From JAIBAC01 sp046331095 (GTDB lineage Bacteria; Actinomycetota; Acidimicrobiia; UBA2766): a stretch of 64,000 nucleotides of DNA. Position 1 is the first letter of the stretch, and each line of letters begins with the position of its first letter. The position numbers and the translations under genes are program-made. This document shows, in pieces, positions 35,773-44,635 of this stretch. The stretch covers positions 1,178,001-1,242,000 of the forward strand of contig JAXLRM010000004.1 of assembly GCA_046331095.1 (NCBI GenBank), in the 5' to 3' direction. The notes under the pieces are model-generated. The model was given only the letters and a program-made list of their open reading frames with translations, searched no databases and was not told the origin of the DNA.

Positions 35773-38700
35773 CGTCGGCCCCCAGCGGGTAGCGGATCCG
35801 GGCGAGCTGGTCGTAGAGGGCGTGGCGGTCGCGCACCGCGGCGGCGGCGGCGTCGACGAGCTCGGTGAAGCGGTCGGGGTCGCGCATCTGGACCATCCGA
35901 AAGCGCGCCTCCTGTTCCATGTAGTCCCGGATCGGCAGCGAGATCGGGTCGGCGTCGACCACCAGCGGCGGCTCGCCCACGACGGCACGGCGCGGGTCGT
36001 AGTGGTACAGCGGCCACGCCCCGCTCGCGATCGCACGCGCCTGCTGCTCGGGCGAGTGCACGAGGTCGTAGCCGTGCGCGATGCAGGGGCTGTGCGCGAT
36101 CACGAGCGACGGGCCGGTGTAGGTGGCGGCGTCCTCGAGGATCCGCAGGGCGTGGCGGTTGCGGGCCTGCATCGCGATGCTCGCCACGTAGACGTGGCCG
36201 TAGCTCATCGCGAGGAGGCCGAGGTCTTTCTTGGGGGTCTCCTTGCCCGCCGACGCGAACTTGGCGACCGCGCCGATCGGCGTCGCCTTCGACTGCTGGC
36301 CGCCCGTGTTGGAGTAGACCTCGGTGTCGAGGACGAGGATGTTCACGTCACGCGTCGACGCGAGGACGTGGTCGAGGCCGCCGGCGCCGATGTCGTACGC
36401 CCAGCCGTCGCCGCCGACGGCCCACACCGTGCGGGGGATGAGCGACTCGGCGACCTCGGCGAGCGCGGCAGCGTCGGGGCGGTCGTCGCCGGTGAGGGCG
36501 CCGCGCAGCTCGGCGACCGCGGCCCGCCTGCGCTCGAAGCCGGCGTCGTCGACGCAGGGGGCGGTGAGCGCGGCCACGAGCGCGTCCGGCAGGGTGGGCG
36601 AGAGGGACGCGAGGAGGACCTCGGCGCGGCTCGTGAGCGAGTCGAGGCCGACGCGGATGCCGTACGCGAACTCGGCGTTGTCCTCGAAGAGCGAGTTGGC
36701 CCACGCGGGCCCGCGGCCGTCGTCGCCGGTCGTGTACGGCGTCGTGGGCAGGTTGGCGCCGTAGATCGACGAGCACCCCGTCGCGTTCGCGATCACGAGG
36801 TGGTCGCCGAAGAGCTGGGTCAGCGAACGTATGTAGGGCGTCTCGCCGCAGCCCGCACACGCCCCGGAGTACTCGAACAGCGGCGGCAGCAGCGCCAGGG
36901 TGCGCGGTGTCCGCGGGATCGCGCTGCGGGCGAGGTCGGGGATCGTGGTGAAGAACGCGAACGCCTCACGTTCGTCGTCGCGGTGCTCGGCGACGGGCGC
37001 CATGCCGAGCGCCTTGCGCTTGGGCATCTTGCGGTCCTTGGCGGGACAGATCGCGACGCAGAGGCCACAGCCCGTGCAGTCGTCGGGCGCCACCTGGACC
37101 GTGTACTCCAAGCCGGCGAGGTCGGCGTTGTGGCTCTCGGGCTGGTGCTTGAACGACGCCGGGGCCTTGACGGCATGGGTCGCCACGAAGACCTTGGTCA
37201 CGATCGCGGTGTGCGGGCAGATCGTCGAACAGCGGTTGCACTGGATGCACAGGTCCGGTTCCCAGATCGGGATCTCGAGCGCGATCGCGCGCTTCTCGTA
37301 CCGGCTCGTGCCCGTAGGCCACGTGCCGTCGGGTGGGAACACGCTGACGGGCAGCGCGTCTCCGTGTCCCTCCAGCAAGGCGCGGGTGACGGTGGCGACG
37401 AAAGGTGGCGCCCCTTCGGGGATCGTCGTGAACTGCGAGGGCGGCGCCGTCGCAGCCTCGGGCACTGCGACCTCGTGCAGTTCGGCGAGCGCCGCGTCGA
37501 TCGCGTCGAGGTTGCGGCGCACGACCTCGGGCCCGCGCTTGCCCCACGTGTCGCGCACAGAGTCCTTGATCGCCTCGATGGCGTCCTCGACGGGGATCAC
37601 GTCGGCGAGTGCGAAGAAGCACGTCTGCATGATCGTGTTGATGCGCCGCCCGAGGCCGCTGGATCGCGCCACGCGGTTCGCGTCGATCGTGAAGAGGCGA
37701 CAGCCCTTGTCGACGATCGCTTCCTGGGCTCGGCGCGGGAGGCGGTCCCACACCTCCTCGGGCGGGACCGCGAGGTTGACCAACAGGGTGGCTCCCGGAG
37801 CGGCGCGGGCGAACACGTCGCGGCGCTCGAGGATCCCCGGATCGTGCACGGCGACGAAGCCGGCGCTGCGGATCTGGTACGTCGAGCGGATCGGCGCCGG
37901 CCCGAAGCGCAGGTGCGACACCGTCGTCGCGCCCGACTTCTTGGAGTCGTAGACGAAGTAGCCCTGGCACGCGAGCGGCGTCGAGTCGCCGATGATGCGG
38001 ATCGACGCCTTGTTGCTGCTGACGGTGCCGTCGGAGCCGAGGCCGTAGAACACGGCACGGCTGACGCCGTAACCCTCGGTGTCGAGGCCGTCGTCGACGG
38101 GGAGGGATAGGTGGGTGACGTCGTCGGTGATGCCGACCGTGAAGCGCCGCCGCGGCGTGTCGGCGCCGAGCTCGTCGAGGCACGCCTTGACCATCGGCGG
38201 GGTGAACTCCTTCGAGGACAGCCCGTAACGGCCGCCGACGATGCGGGGCAGCGCGGCGAGGGTGCCGGCCGCGACGGCCTCGACGAGCGCCGCGGTCACG
38301 TCGAGCAGGAGCGGCTCGCCGACCGAACCGGGCTCCTTGGTGCGGTCGAGCACGGCGATCGACGTGGTCGTGGGCGGCAGGGCGGCGACGAAGCGCTCGA
38401 TCGAGAACGGGCGGTACAGGCGCACCTTGACGATGCCGACCCGCTCGTTACGGACGGCGAGGTGCTGGACGACCTCGTGGGCGCACTCGGCGCCCGAGCC
38501 CATGAGGACCAGGACACGTTCGGCTTCCGGGTGACCCACGTAGTCGAAGGGCCGGTACGTGCGGCCCGTGAGCTCGGCGAAGCGGGCCATCGCCGCTTCG
38601 ACCTCGTCGACGCAGCGGTCGTGGGACAGGTTCGCCGCCTCGGCGGCCTGGAAGAACGTGTCGGGGTTGTGCGCCGTGCCGCGCACGACGGGGTGTTCGG

Positions 38701-39367
38701 GCGAGAGGGCACCGTGGCGGTGCGCCCAGACCGCCTTCATGTCGATCAGGCCGCGCAGGACCGCGTCGGAGGGCGGGCTGATCTTCTGGATCTCGTGCGA
38801 CGTGCGGAAGCCGTCGAAGAAGTGCATGAACGGCACACGTGTCCTCAGCGTCGCGGCGTGGGCGACGGCGGCGAGGTCGGCGGCCTCCTGGGGCGACCCC
38901 GACGCGAGCATCGCGAAGCCGGTGCCGCGCGCCGCCATCACGTCGGAGTGGTCGCCGAAGATCGACAGGGCGTGGGTGGCGATCGTGCGTGCCGCCACGT
39001 GCATGCAGAACGCGTCGAGCTCGCCCGCGATCTTGAACAGGTTGGGGAGCATGAGGAGCAGCCCCTGGGACGCGGTGAACGTCGACGTGAGCGCGCCCAC
39101 CTGCAGCGACCCGTGCATCGCCCCGGCGGCACCGCCCTCGGACTGCATCTCGACGACGTCGGGGACCGTGCCGAAGAGGTTGGTGCGCCCCGTCGCCGCC
39201 CACTCGTCGGCGTGTTCGCCCATCGGCGACGCCGGTGTGATCGGGTAGATCGCGAGGACCTCGCTGAGGCGGTACGCGACCCACGCCACCGCCTCGTTCG
39301 CGTCGACGGTCGCCTCGGTGGTGCCGGCCGCCTCGTCGGCCCCCGGCGCCTCCACCGCTTGCACCAT
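35765..39367 (-). CDS. nifJ: Pyruvate:ferredoxin (flavodoxin) oxidoreductase
   Basis: A 1200-residue single-chain PFOR with the standard domain order. Domain I begins YRLSEVLAIYPITPASPMGE; then the gamma domain (VRFGP-like SHLRFGPAPIRSTYQI); two ferredoxin [4Fe-4S] motifs (CIQCNRCSTICPH and CTGCGLCVAICPAKD); and the thiamine-diphosphate domain with ACAGCGETPYI, GDGWAYDIG and SNTGGQQSKAT. It makes acetyl-CoA, CO2 and reduced ferredoxin from pyruvate. Uncommon in strictly aerobic actinobacteria, so it suggests anaerobic or microaerobic capacity. ATG 39367 starts just after a GGGAG. Confidence 0.92.
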   Translation of the reverse strand: MVQAVEAPGADEAAGTTEATVDANEAVAWVAYRLSEVLAIYPITPASPMGEHADEWAATGRTNLFGTVPDVVEMQSEGGAAGAMHGSLQVGALTSTFTASQGLLLMLPNLFKIAGELDAFCMHVAARTIATHALSIFGDHSDVMAARGTGFAMLASGSPQEAADLAAVAHAATLRTRVPFMHFFDGFRTSHEIQKISPPSDAVLRGLIDMKAVWAHRHGALSPEHPVVRGTAHNPDTFFQAAEAANLSHDRCVDEVEAAMARFAELTGRTYRPFDYVGHPEAERVLVLMGSGAECAHEVVQHLAVRNERVGIVKVRLYRPFSIERFVAALPPTTTSIAVLDRTKEPGSVGEPLLLDVTAALVEAVAAGTLAALPRIVGGRYGLSSKEFTPPMVKACLDELGADTPRRRFTVGITDDVTHLSLPVDDGLDTEGYGVSRAVFYGLGSDGTVSSNKASIRIIGDSTPLACQGYFVYDSKKSGATTVSHLRFGPAPIRSTYQIRSAGFVAVHDPGILERRDVFARAAPGATLLVNLAVPPEEVWDRLPRRAQEAIVDKGCRLFTIDANRVARSSGLGRRINTIMQTCFFALADVIPVEDAIEAIKDSVRDTWGKRGPEVVRRNLDAIDAALAELHEVAVPEAATAPPSQFTTIPEGAPPFVATVTRALLEGHGDALPVSVFPPDGTWPTGTSRYEKRAIALEIPIWEPDLCIQCNRCSTICPHTAIVTKVFVATHAVKAPASFKHQPESHNADLAGLEYTVQVAPDDCTGCGLCVAICPAKDRKMPKRKALGMAPVAEHRDDEREAFAFFTTIPDLARSAIPRTPRTLALLPPLFEYSGACAGCGETPYIRSLTQLFGDHLVIANATGCSSIYGANLPTTPYTTGDDGRGPAWANSLFEDNAEFAYGIRVGLDSLTSRAEVLLASLSPTLPDALVAALTAPCVDDAGFERRRAAVAELRGALTGDDRPDAAALAEVAESLIPRTVWAVGGDGWAYDIGAGGLDHVLASTRDVNILVLDTEVYSNTGGQQSKATPIGAVAKFASAGKETPKKDLGLLAMSYGHVYVASIAMQARNRHALRILEDAATYTGPSLVIAHSPCIAHGYDLVHSPEQQARAIASGAWPLYHYDPRRAVVGEPPLVVDADPISLPIRDYMEQEARFRMVQMRDPDRFTELVDAAAAAVRDRHALYDQLARIRYPLGADDD

Positions 39368-39419
39368 CCAGCTACTCCCCGCGCATCGCCGCCACAGCCT
39401 CGCCGGCCAAGGTAGTGCT

Positions 39420-39560
39420 GCGTCCCCACGTGGGGGGTTCTGTCTGATGGACGTGGGGACGTGAGGCGGGTTGTGGACCCGCTTTGCGTCCCCACGTGGA
39501 GGGTTCTGGTCGACGTGGGGACGTGAGACGGGTTGTGGACCCGCTTTGCGTCCCCACGTC
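39420..39560. repeat. Nested-hairpin repeats in the nifJ/monooxygenase divergent promoter region
   Basis: Two complete units and one half-unit of the element seen at 24.6 kb: GACGTGGGGACG with CGTCCCCACGT at 39450-39495 and 39513-39560. The inner stem here is GCGGGT-TGTGG-ACCCGC in the first unit, longer than in the 24.6 kb array. The repeats fill the gap between two divergent genes. A run of GGGGGTC repeats follows to about 39590. Confidence 0.85.
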
Positions 39561-39666
39561 GGGGGTCGGGGGGTCGGGGGGTCGGGGGGTTCGGGTTCGG
39601 TGGGTTGTCGGGGGGACACGCGTCTGGGACAGTTGTGCCCGCCGCACAGGAGGTGTCACACAAGAG

Positions 39667-41127
39667 ATGGCCGACAAGGCGCGGTTCGCCGTCGTGGGCG
39701 CGGGCATGGCCGGGATCCTGAGCGCGATCAAGCTCCAAGAGGCCGGCTACGGCGACTTCGCCGTCTACGAGAAGGCCGACCGCCTCGGTGGGACCTGGCG
39801 AGAGAACACCTACCCCGGTGTCGCCTGCGACGTGCCGTCGCACCTCTACAGCTACTCGTTCGCGCCGAACCCGGACTGGAGCCACGTGTTCTCGCCCGGG
39901 GCGGAGATCCTCGCGTACTTCGAGGACGTCGCCGCCCGCTTCGGCGCCGACCGCTACATCCGCTACGGCACCGAGATCCGCAGCATGGAGTTCCGCGACG
40001 GGCGCTGGCGCATCGAGACCAGCACCGGCGAGCACGACGAGGCCGACTTCGTCATCGCCGCGACCGGGGTGCTGCACCACCCGTCCTATCCCGACATCGA
40101 CGGCCTCGACACCTTCGCGGGACCCTGCTTCCACAGTGCCCGCTGGGATCACGGCGTCGACCTCGCGGCCAAGCGTGTCGGGGTCGTCGGGACCGGCTCG
40201 ACCGCCGTGCAGGTCGTCTGCGCGCTCGTCGAGGAGGTCGGCCACCTCGCCCTGTTCCAGCGCACCGCCCAGTGGGTCCTGCCGATGCCGAACCCCGAGA
40301 TCAGCGCCGGCCTGCGTGACGAGTACAGGGCCGATCCCGAGCTGATGGCGACCACACGCCGGGAGCTCTCGCGCACGTTCTCGGACAACTTCGCGAACGC
40401 GGTCGTCGACGCGGACTCCCCCCAGGTCAAGATGATCCAGGACATGTGCGTCGCCAACCTCGAGCTCAACGTCGCCGACCCGGTCCTGCGCGAGAAGCTG
40501 CGGCCGGACTACCGGGCGGCGTGCAAGCGCCTCGTGGTGGCGCCGGACTTCTACCAGAAGGTCCAGCACCCCGGCGCCCGTGTGGTGACAGAGGCGATCG
40601 CCGCGGTCGAGCCCGCCGGGGTGCGCACCGACGACGGCGTCCTGCACGAGCTCGACGTCCTCGTCCTCGCCACCGGCTTCAGGGTCGACCGCTTCATGCG
40701 CCCCATCGACGTGCGCGGCCGCGGCGGCGTCGCCCTCGAGGACGTGTGGGCGCAACGCCCGTCGGCGTACCTGGCGATCTCGATCCCGGAGTTCCCGAAC
40801 CTGTTCATGCTCAACGGCCCCAACGGTCCGGTCGGCAACTTCTCCCTCATCGAGGTCGCCGAGCTGCAGTTCGGCTACATCATGCAGCTCGTCGACGCCG
40901 CCCGCGCAGCGGGCGCCACGTCCATCGGCGCCACCCACGCTGCGGCGCAGCGCTTCGAGGCCGAGCGTGTCGAGGCCGCCCAGAAGACCGTGTGGGTCAC
41001 GGGCTGTCGGAGCTGGTACCTCGACGACCGTGGCGTCCCCGCCGCGTGGCCGTGGACCTTCGACCGCTTCCGCGAGATGATGGCCGCCCCGCTTCTCGAC
41101 GACTTCGAACTGGAGATGAGCCGATGA
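39667..41127 (+). CDS. Flavin-containing (Baeyer-Villiger-type) monooxygenase
   Basis: A 486-residue FAD/NADPH monooxygenase. FAD motif VVGAGMAGILSAIKL, then EKADRLGGTWRENTYPGVACDVPSHLYSYSF, a second Rossmann motif VGVVGTGSTAVQ and the fingerprint ATGFRVDRFM. It inserts oxygen next to a carbonyl or onto a heteroatom. AGGAGGT lies 13 bases before ATG 39667. Its stop overlaps the next start (ATGA), forming an operon with SnoaL-like and threonine aldolase genes. Confidence 0.87.
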   Translation: MADKARFAVVGAGMAGILSAIKLQEAGYGDFAVYEKADRLGGTWRENTYPGVACDVPSHLYSYSFAPNPDWSHVFSPGAEILAYFEDVAARFGADRYIRYGTEIRSMEFRDGRWRIETSTGEHDEADFVIAATGVLHHPSYPDIDGLDTFAGPCFHSARWDHGVDLAAKRVGVVGTGSTAVQVVCALVEEVGHLALFQRTAQWVLPMPNPEISAGLRDEYRADPELMATTRRELSRTFSDNFANAVVDADSPQVKMIQDMCVANLELNVADPVLREKLRPDYRAACKRLVVAPDFYQKVQHPGARVVTEAIAAVEPAGVRTDDGVLHELDVLVLATGFRVDRFMRPIDVRGRGGVALEDVWAQRPSAYLAISIPEFPNLFMLNGPNGPVGNFSLIEVAELQFGYIMQLVDAARAAGATSIGATHAAAQRFEAERVEAAQKTVWVTGCRSWYLDDRGVPAAWPWTFDRFREMMAAPLLDDFELEMSR

Positions 41128-41627
41128 CCCTCGACGACCTCGTCGCGATCCACGAGATATCCGCGCTCAAGTACCGCTACCTGCGCACGGTCGACCAGAA
41201 GGACTGGGGCGGCCTCGTCGCGTGCCTGACCGAGGACGCCACCGCGAGCTTCGGCGGGGGAGCGATGGAGCTCGGCTCGCGGGCCGACATCATGACCTTC
41301 ATGGAGAGCCTCCTCGGGCGCACGACGATCCTGTCGTGCCACCGGGTGAGCCAGCCCGAGATCGAGGTGACCGGCGACGACGAGGCCACCGGGACCTGGG
41401 CGCTGCAGGACAAGATCATCGACCTCGAGCACGGCTTCACGATCTCGGGCGCCGCGTACTACACGGACCGTTACCGCCGCGTCGACGGCGCCTGGCTGAT
41501 CGCGCACACGGGCTACAAGAGGATGTTCGAGGAGATCTTCCCGCGGGCGAGCATCGACAACCTCCAGGTCACCGCGCACTGGTGGGACACGGACGGCCGC
41601 TCGATGGTCGGGGCCGCACCCACGTGA
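41124..41627 (+). CDS. SnoaL-like/NTF2-fold protein
   Basis: A 167-residue SnoaL-like protein: ISALKYRYLRTVDQKDWGGLVACL and TEDATASFGGG at the start, then a cone-shaped NTF2 fold core with DRYRRVDGAWLIAHTGYKR. Members include ketosteroid isomerases and dioxygenase small subunits; they often accompany monooxygenases in steroid or polyketide breakdown. Coupled by ATGA to the monooxygenase and by GTGA to the next gene. Confidence 0.8.
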   Translation: MTLDDLVAIHEISALKYRYLRTVDQKDWGGLVACLTEDATASFGGGAMELGSRADIMTFMESLLGRTTILSCHRVSQPEIEVTGDDEATGTWALQDKIIDLEHGFTISGAAYYTDRYRRVDGAWLIAHTGYKRMFEEIFPRASIDNLQVTAHWWDTDGRSMVGAAPT

Positions 41628-42715
41628 CCCCTCCGGTCGGGATGCCGGAGCCGCCGGCGGTCTCGTTCGCGTCCGACAACGCCGCCGGTGTGGCGCCCGC
41701 GGTCCTCGACGCGATCGTGGCAGCGAACACACCCGGCGCGCTCGCGTACGGCATGGACCGCTGGACGGGTCGGCTCGAGGCGGCGATGCGCGACCTGTTC
41801 GGCGCCCCCGTCGAGACCCTCGTGTGCTGGGGCGGGACCGGCGCCAACGTCGTCGGCCTCGGCGCGGTCCTGAAGCCGTGGGAAGCCGTGCTGTGCACGG
41901 ACGCGGCCCACATCTACGTCGACGAGGGCGGCGCCGTGAGCCGGTCCACGGGCGCGATGGTCGTCCCGGTGGCCACCGAGGACGGCAAGCTCACGCCCGA
42001 CGCCCTCGCCGCGCACGCCGGTTGGGCGGGAGTCGAGCACCATCCGCAGATCGGTGCGGTGTCGCTCAGCCAGGTGAGCGAGGCGGGCACGGTCTACACA
42101 GCCGACGAGATCGCGGCCGTCTGCGACGGCGCCCACGGCCTCGGCGTCCGGGTGCACGTCGACGGGGCCCGCATCGCCAACGCCGTGGCGGCCTCGGGCA
42201 CCGATGTGGTGGCGATGCTGGGTGACACCGGGGTCGACGTCATGACCTTCGGGGTCACCAAGAACGGCGCCATGTTCGGTGAGGTGGTCGTGTTCCTGAG
42301 GCCCGAGCTCGCCGCGGGCGCGGCGTACGTGCGCAAGCAGGCGGCGCAGCTCCCGTCGAAGGCGCGCTTCGTGTCGGCGCAGGTGCTCGCCCTCCTCGAC
42401 GGCGACCTGTGGCTCGCGAACGCGGCGCACGCCAACGCCATGGCGGCGCGGCTCGCGGACGCGGTGCGCGACGTGGCCGGCGTCGAGCTCGTGCGGGAGC
42501 CCGCGGCGAACGCCGTCTTCGCACGCCTTCGCCGGGACGCGATCGCCCGACTGCAGGACTGGTCGTTCTTCTGGACCTGGGACGACGCCGCCGGGGTGGT
42601 CCGCTGGATGACGAGCTTCGCCACGACCGACGCCGACGTGGACGCGTTCGCCGCCGGTGTCCGGGCGGCCTGCGCGACGGGCACCGACGACGGTTCCCGA
42701 GCGGCGAGCACGTAG
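41624..42715 (+). CDS. L-threonine aldolase-like PLP enzyme
   Basis: A 363-residue PLP enzyme of the beta-eliminating lyase family. Tracts: FASDNAAGVAPAVLDAI, WGGTGANVVGL, HIYVDEGGAV, VHVDGARIANAV (Asp to PLP nitrogen) and the Schiff-base Lys in FGVTKNGAMFGE. It cleaves beta-hydroxy amino acids to glycine plus aldehyde. Start GTG 41624 overlaps the SnoaL stop; ATG 41642 is the alternative. Confidence 0.85.
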   Translation: MTPPVGMPEPPAVSFASDNAAGVAPAVLDAIVAANTPGALAYGMDRWTGRLEAAMRDLFGAPVETLVCWGGTGANVVGLGAVLKPWEAVLCTDAAHIYVDEGGAVSRSTGAMVVPVATEDGKLTPDALAAHAGWAGVEHHPQIGAVSLSQVSEAGTVYTADEIAAVCDGAHGLGVRVHVDGARIANAVAASGTDVVAMLGDTGVDVMTFGVTKNGAMFGEVVVFLRPELAAGAAYVRKQAAQLPSKARFVSAQVLALLDGDLWLANAAHANAMAARLADAVRDVAGVELVREPAANAVFARLRRDAIARLQDWSFFWTWDDAAGVVRWMTSFATTDADVDAFAAGVRAACATGTDDGSRAAST

Positions 42716-42782
42716 GACGTCGACGCCGCGAGCCCCCCGCGGGCGGGCCTCAGGGCCGGTTCAGATGGCTGCACGCGTGGCG

Positions 42783-43187
42783 TCACCAGATGGTGGCCAG
42801 GGGCGCGAAGCCTCGTAGTGCTCGGTCCTTGGTGACCAGTGCGGCGTTGAGCGACATCGCCGTTGCGGCGATGATGCGGTCGGCGGGGTCGCCGTGGATG
42901 CCGTCGCGGGCGAGGAGCGCTGCGTCGACTGCGAGCGAGGTGGTGAGCTCGAGTGCTGTGATCCGCTCTTGAGCGAGGGCCTGGCGGATCCAGGTGCGCA
43001 GATCCCGGTCGAGGTGGAGCTTTCCGAGCCCGACCCGGGTGGCGACCTCCCAGCAGCAGATGGACGGAACCCCCAAGAGGTCGGCATCTCCGATGGCGTC
43101 CCTCGCGCGTCGGCTCAGCTTGGCCGGTTCGCTGACCCACCAGAGCCACACGTGGGTGTCGAGCACGATCACGTCTCGGCGTCCCAT
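42783..43187 (-). CDS. vapC: PIN-domain toxin VapC (copy 1)
   Basis: A 134-residue PIN nuclease with acidic active-site residues in VIVLDTHVWLWW, CCWEVATRV and GDPADRIIAATA. It should cut a specific RNA such as tRNA. Its ATG 43187 overlaps the antitoxin gene by 19 bases. A near-identical copy at 57890-58294 starts with TTG and has a damaged antitoxin. Confidence 0.88.
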   Translation of the reverse strand: MGRRDVIVLDTHVWLWWVSEPAKLSRRARDAIGDADLLGVPSICCWEVATRVGLGKLHLDRDLRTWIRQALAQERITALELTTSLAVDAALLARDGIHGDPADRIIAATAMSLNAALVTKDRALRGFAPLATIW

Positions 43188-43396
43188 TGCTGGGGCAGCG
43201 GAGCGACGAGGTCGGCCTCGGTGGCGTAGCTAACGGAGCCGAGCAGTGGCGCCGGTGCTTCGACGGGGACGACCTTGGCGACGGGCCGTCCCCGCTTGGT
43301 CACGATGATCGTCTCACCGGTGGCCGCCACCTCGTCGAGCAGGGCGAGGCAGCCGTTCTTGAACTTGCCTGCGGGTATCTCGCGTGGTTCGACCAT
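43169..43396 (-). CDS. vapB: Phd/YefM-type antitoxin (VapB partner, copy 1)
   Basis: A 75-residue antitoxin: IPAGKFKNGCLALLDEVAATGETIIVTKRGRPVAKVVPV is the Phd/YefM DNA-binding fold, and the last 25 residues should wrap the toxin. ATG 43396 follows a perfect palindrome that is probably its operator. Confidence 0.83.
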   Translation of the reverse strand: MVEPREIPAGKFKNGCLALLDEVAATGETIIVTKRGRPVAKVVPVEAPAPLLGSVSYATEADLVAPLPQQWDAET

Positions 43397-43409
43397 GCGG
43401 GCGAAGTTA

Positions 43410-43429
43410 CCATGGCCATGCGGCCATGG
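43410..43429 (-). promoter_or_regulatory. Operator palindrome of vapBC copy 1
   Basis: CCATGGCCATGCGGCCATGG: two perfect 8-base arms around ATGC, 13 bases upstream of the antitoxin start. Absent from the second copy of this module. Confidence 0.6.
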
Positions 43430-43545
43430 CCAGAGTGTCACGTCAGGCAACCTCACCGTCGCACATGACACCGACACGACAGGTACGCAGGAAGCGAATC
43501 GAGGAAGTCGGCCAGGTTTGTAGTTGTTCGTATTACACTCACGTG

Positions 43546-43743
43546 GTGACCTCGCGGCTGGATCTCGACCTGCTCGATGACGACGAACCGTTCGAGATCG
43601 ACCGTCAGGCTGCACACCTGTTCAAGCACGTGACCCTCGGTATCGACGACATCCACGAGGTGTGGCGATCGGACCCGCTCTTCAATCCCGCAAAGCAACC
43701 AGCCGACTGGCTGATGGTCAGCGAGGTATCGGAGGACCGATGA
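43546..43743 (+). CDS. Short BrnT-like toxin fragment
   Basis: 65 residues from GTG 43546 (GTG 43543 also possible). It resembles the start of a BrnT-like toxin (EPFEIDRQAAHLFKHVTLG, DIHEVWRSDPLFNPA, WLMVSEV) but ends at SEVSEDR, much shorter than the roughly 90-100 residue family norm. Its stop overlaps the CopG-type start (ATGA), so the C-terminal half was probably lost by an internal deletion. TATTAC a few bases ahead may be a -10 box for leaderless translation. Confidence 0.5.
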   Translation: MTSRLDLDLLDDDEPFEIDRQAAHLFKHVTLGIDDIHEVWRSDPLFNPAKQPADWLMVSEVSEDR

Positions 43744-43970
43744 CCAAGAAGATGACTCGCCAGGAGGAGTACGAGTTCTACGCCAGGCCCGAGAATCAGG
43801 AACCGCAAGGTCAGCCGCGCAGGCGCAAGTCGCGACTCACCGAGCCGGTCCCGGTGCGGTTCCCGCCTGAGACACTCGATGAGGTACGACGCCGCGCCGA
43901 CGCCGACGACCGGTCGGTGTCCAGCTGGATCCGTCGGGCGGTCGAGCACGAACTCGAGCGGCAGCCGTGA
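43740..43970 (+). CDS. CopG/ribbon-helix-helix antitoxin
   Basis: A 76-residue protein: KMTRQEEYEFYARPENQEP at the start and a C-terminal ribbon-helix-helix (RLTEPVPVRFPPETLDEV, DRSVSSWIRRAVEHEL). It is the antitoxin partner of the preceding shortened toxin gene and remains intact. Confidence 0.72.
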   Translation: MTKKMTRQEEYEFYARPENQEPQGQPRRRKSRLTEPVPVRFPPETLDEVRRRADADDRSVSSWIRRAVEHELERQP

Positions 43971-43994
43971 GGCCATGACCGCTCTGCACCGGAA

Positions 43995-44103
43995 GTCATC
44001 GACACCTCCCGCAGCGGCGGGGCTATCGCGCTCTCGGTGATCGCCGGGACCGGGCTCGCCTACCTGCGTCCCGACGGCATCGCCGTCAGTCCCGTCACGG
44101 GGC
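43995..44103 (+). pseudogene. DUF4143-ATPase 3' remnant 1
   Basis: A frame reading VIDTSRSGG, then VIAGTGLAYLRPDGIAV matches the C-terminus of the longer remnant at 58496-58954. Only about 36 residues survive and there is no start. It lies just upstream of the TTGACA/(CA)n leader of peptide gene 1. Confidence 0.6.
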
Positions 44104-44139
44104 CTCGTCCGCAGTGGTGGCGGCCCCGGAGCTGGCGCC

Positions 44140-44229
44140 TTGACACACACACACCGGCAAGAGACTCGCCGGTGCTGGGGGTGCTCCTCCGGCGGTCTCG
44201 TCGATCGGGAGTGGAGGGGAGGTGTCGTG
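44140..44229 (+). promoter_or_regulatory. TTGACA/(CA)5 leader of peptide gene 1
   Basis: TTGACA at 44140 runs directly into a (CA)5 tract. A CCGGC...GCCGG hairpin and the purine-rich GGAGTGGAGGGGAGG ahead of the start codon follow. The same order is found at 55955, 57679 and 58969. No clear -10 hexamer is visible. Confidence 0.5.
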
Positions 44230-44277
44230 ATGAAGACCAAGACGGGAGTCAAGGCAGGCGCTTGGCGCAAGAGGTGA
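44230..44277 (+). CDS. Short peptide gene 1 (MKTKTGVKAG family)
   Basis: ATG 44230 encodes MKTKTGVKAGAWRKR (15 residues). GGAGGGGAGG precedes the start by eight bases. It is one of ten tiny genes in the window with the core TGVKAG; this is the only one with Ala instead of Pro after the core. The C39-peptidase exporter starts 0.9 kb downstream. Short peptides with a KTxVKAG core may exist in other bacteria, but I cannot verify that here. Confidence 0.6.
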   Translation: MKTKTGVKAGAWRKR

Positions 44278-44350
44278 TCTTCGTGTCGGGGTCGGCGGGG
44301 TGGCGGTGCGTCCGCTGCCGGCGTCGGGTCTCGACTTCTTCGTCATGGTT

Positions 44351-44384
44351 GCTGCCGTCATCCTCTTGTGGGGGTGGCGGCAGC
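44351..44384 (+). repeat. Wobble-rich hairpin H1 (cassette boundary/terminator)
   Basis: GCTGCCGTCATCCTC and GGGGGTGGCGGCAGC pair over 15 positions around TTGT; four of the pairs are G-U type, so the fold works as RNA. GCCGCGTC follows. The same element is found at 45104, 56115, 57841 and 59122. Confidence 0.7.
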
Positions 44385-44425
44385 GCCGCGTCTCGGGTCT
44401 TCCGCGAGGTGTGTATGATGCGCCG

Positions 44426-44635
44426 ATGAGGCGTATACAGCTCCATCTCGATGAGGCGATGGATGACGAGCTCGCGACAGAGGCCCGTCGCCGTGGTTTG
44501 TCCAAGGCCGCGCTCATCCGTCTCCTGCTGTCGCAGCAGATCGGGGTCGCCGTGGCGGACCCCGTCGATGCCCTGATCGGCTCCGGCGACGGTGGACCCG
44601 TCGACGACATCGACGCCGTGGTCTACGGGCGGTGA
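44426..44635 (+). CDS. Ribbon-helix-helix antitoxin (partner of PIN toxin)
   Basis: 69 residues: IQLHLDEAMDDELATEARRRGLSKAALIRLLLSQQ is a ribbon-helix-helix, and the tail GSGDGGPVDDIDAVVYGR is of the PIN-binding kind. A TATGAT seven bases before ATG 44426 looks like a -10 box, so the transcript may be leaderless. The start of the next gene overlaps its stop. Confidence 0.8.
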   Translation: MRRIQLHLDEAMDDELATEARRRGLSKAALIRLLLSQQIGVAVADPVDALIGSGDGGPVDDIDAVVYGR

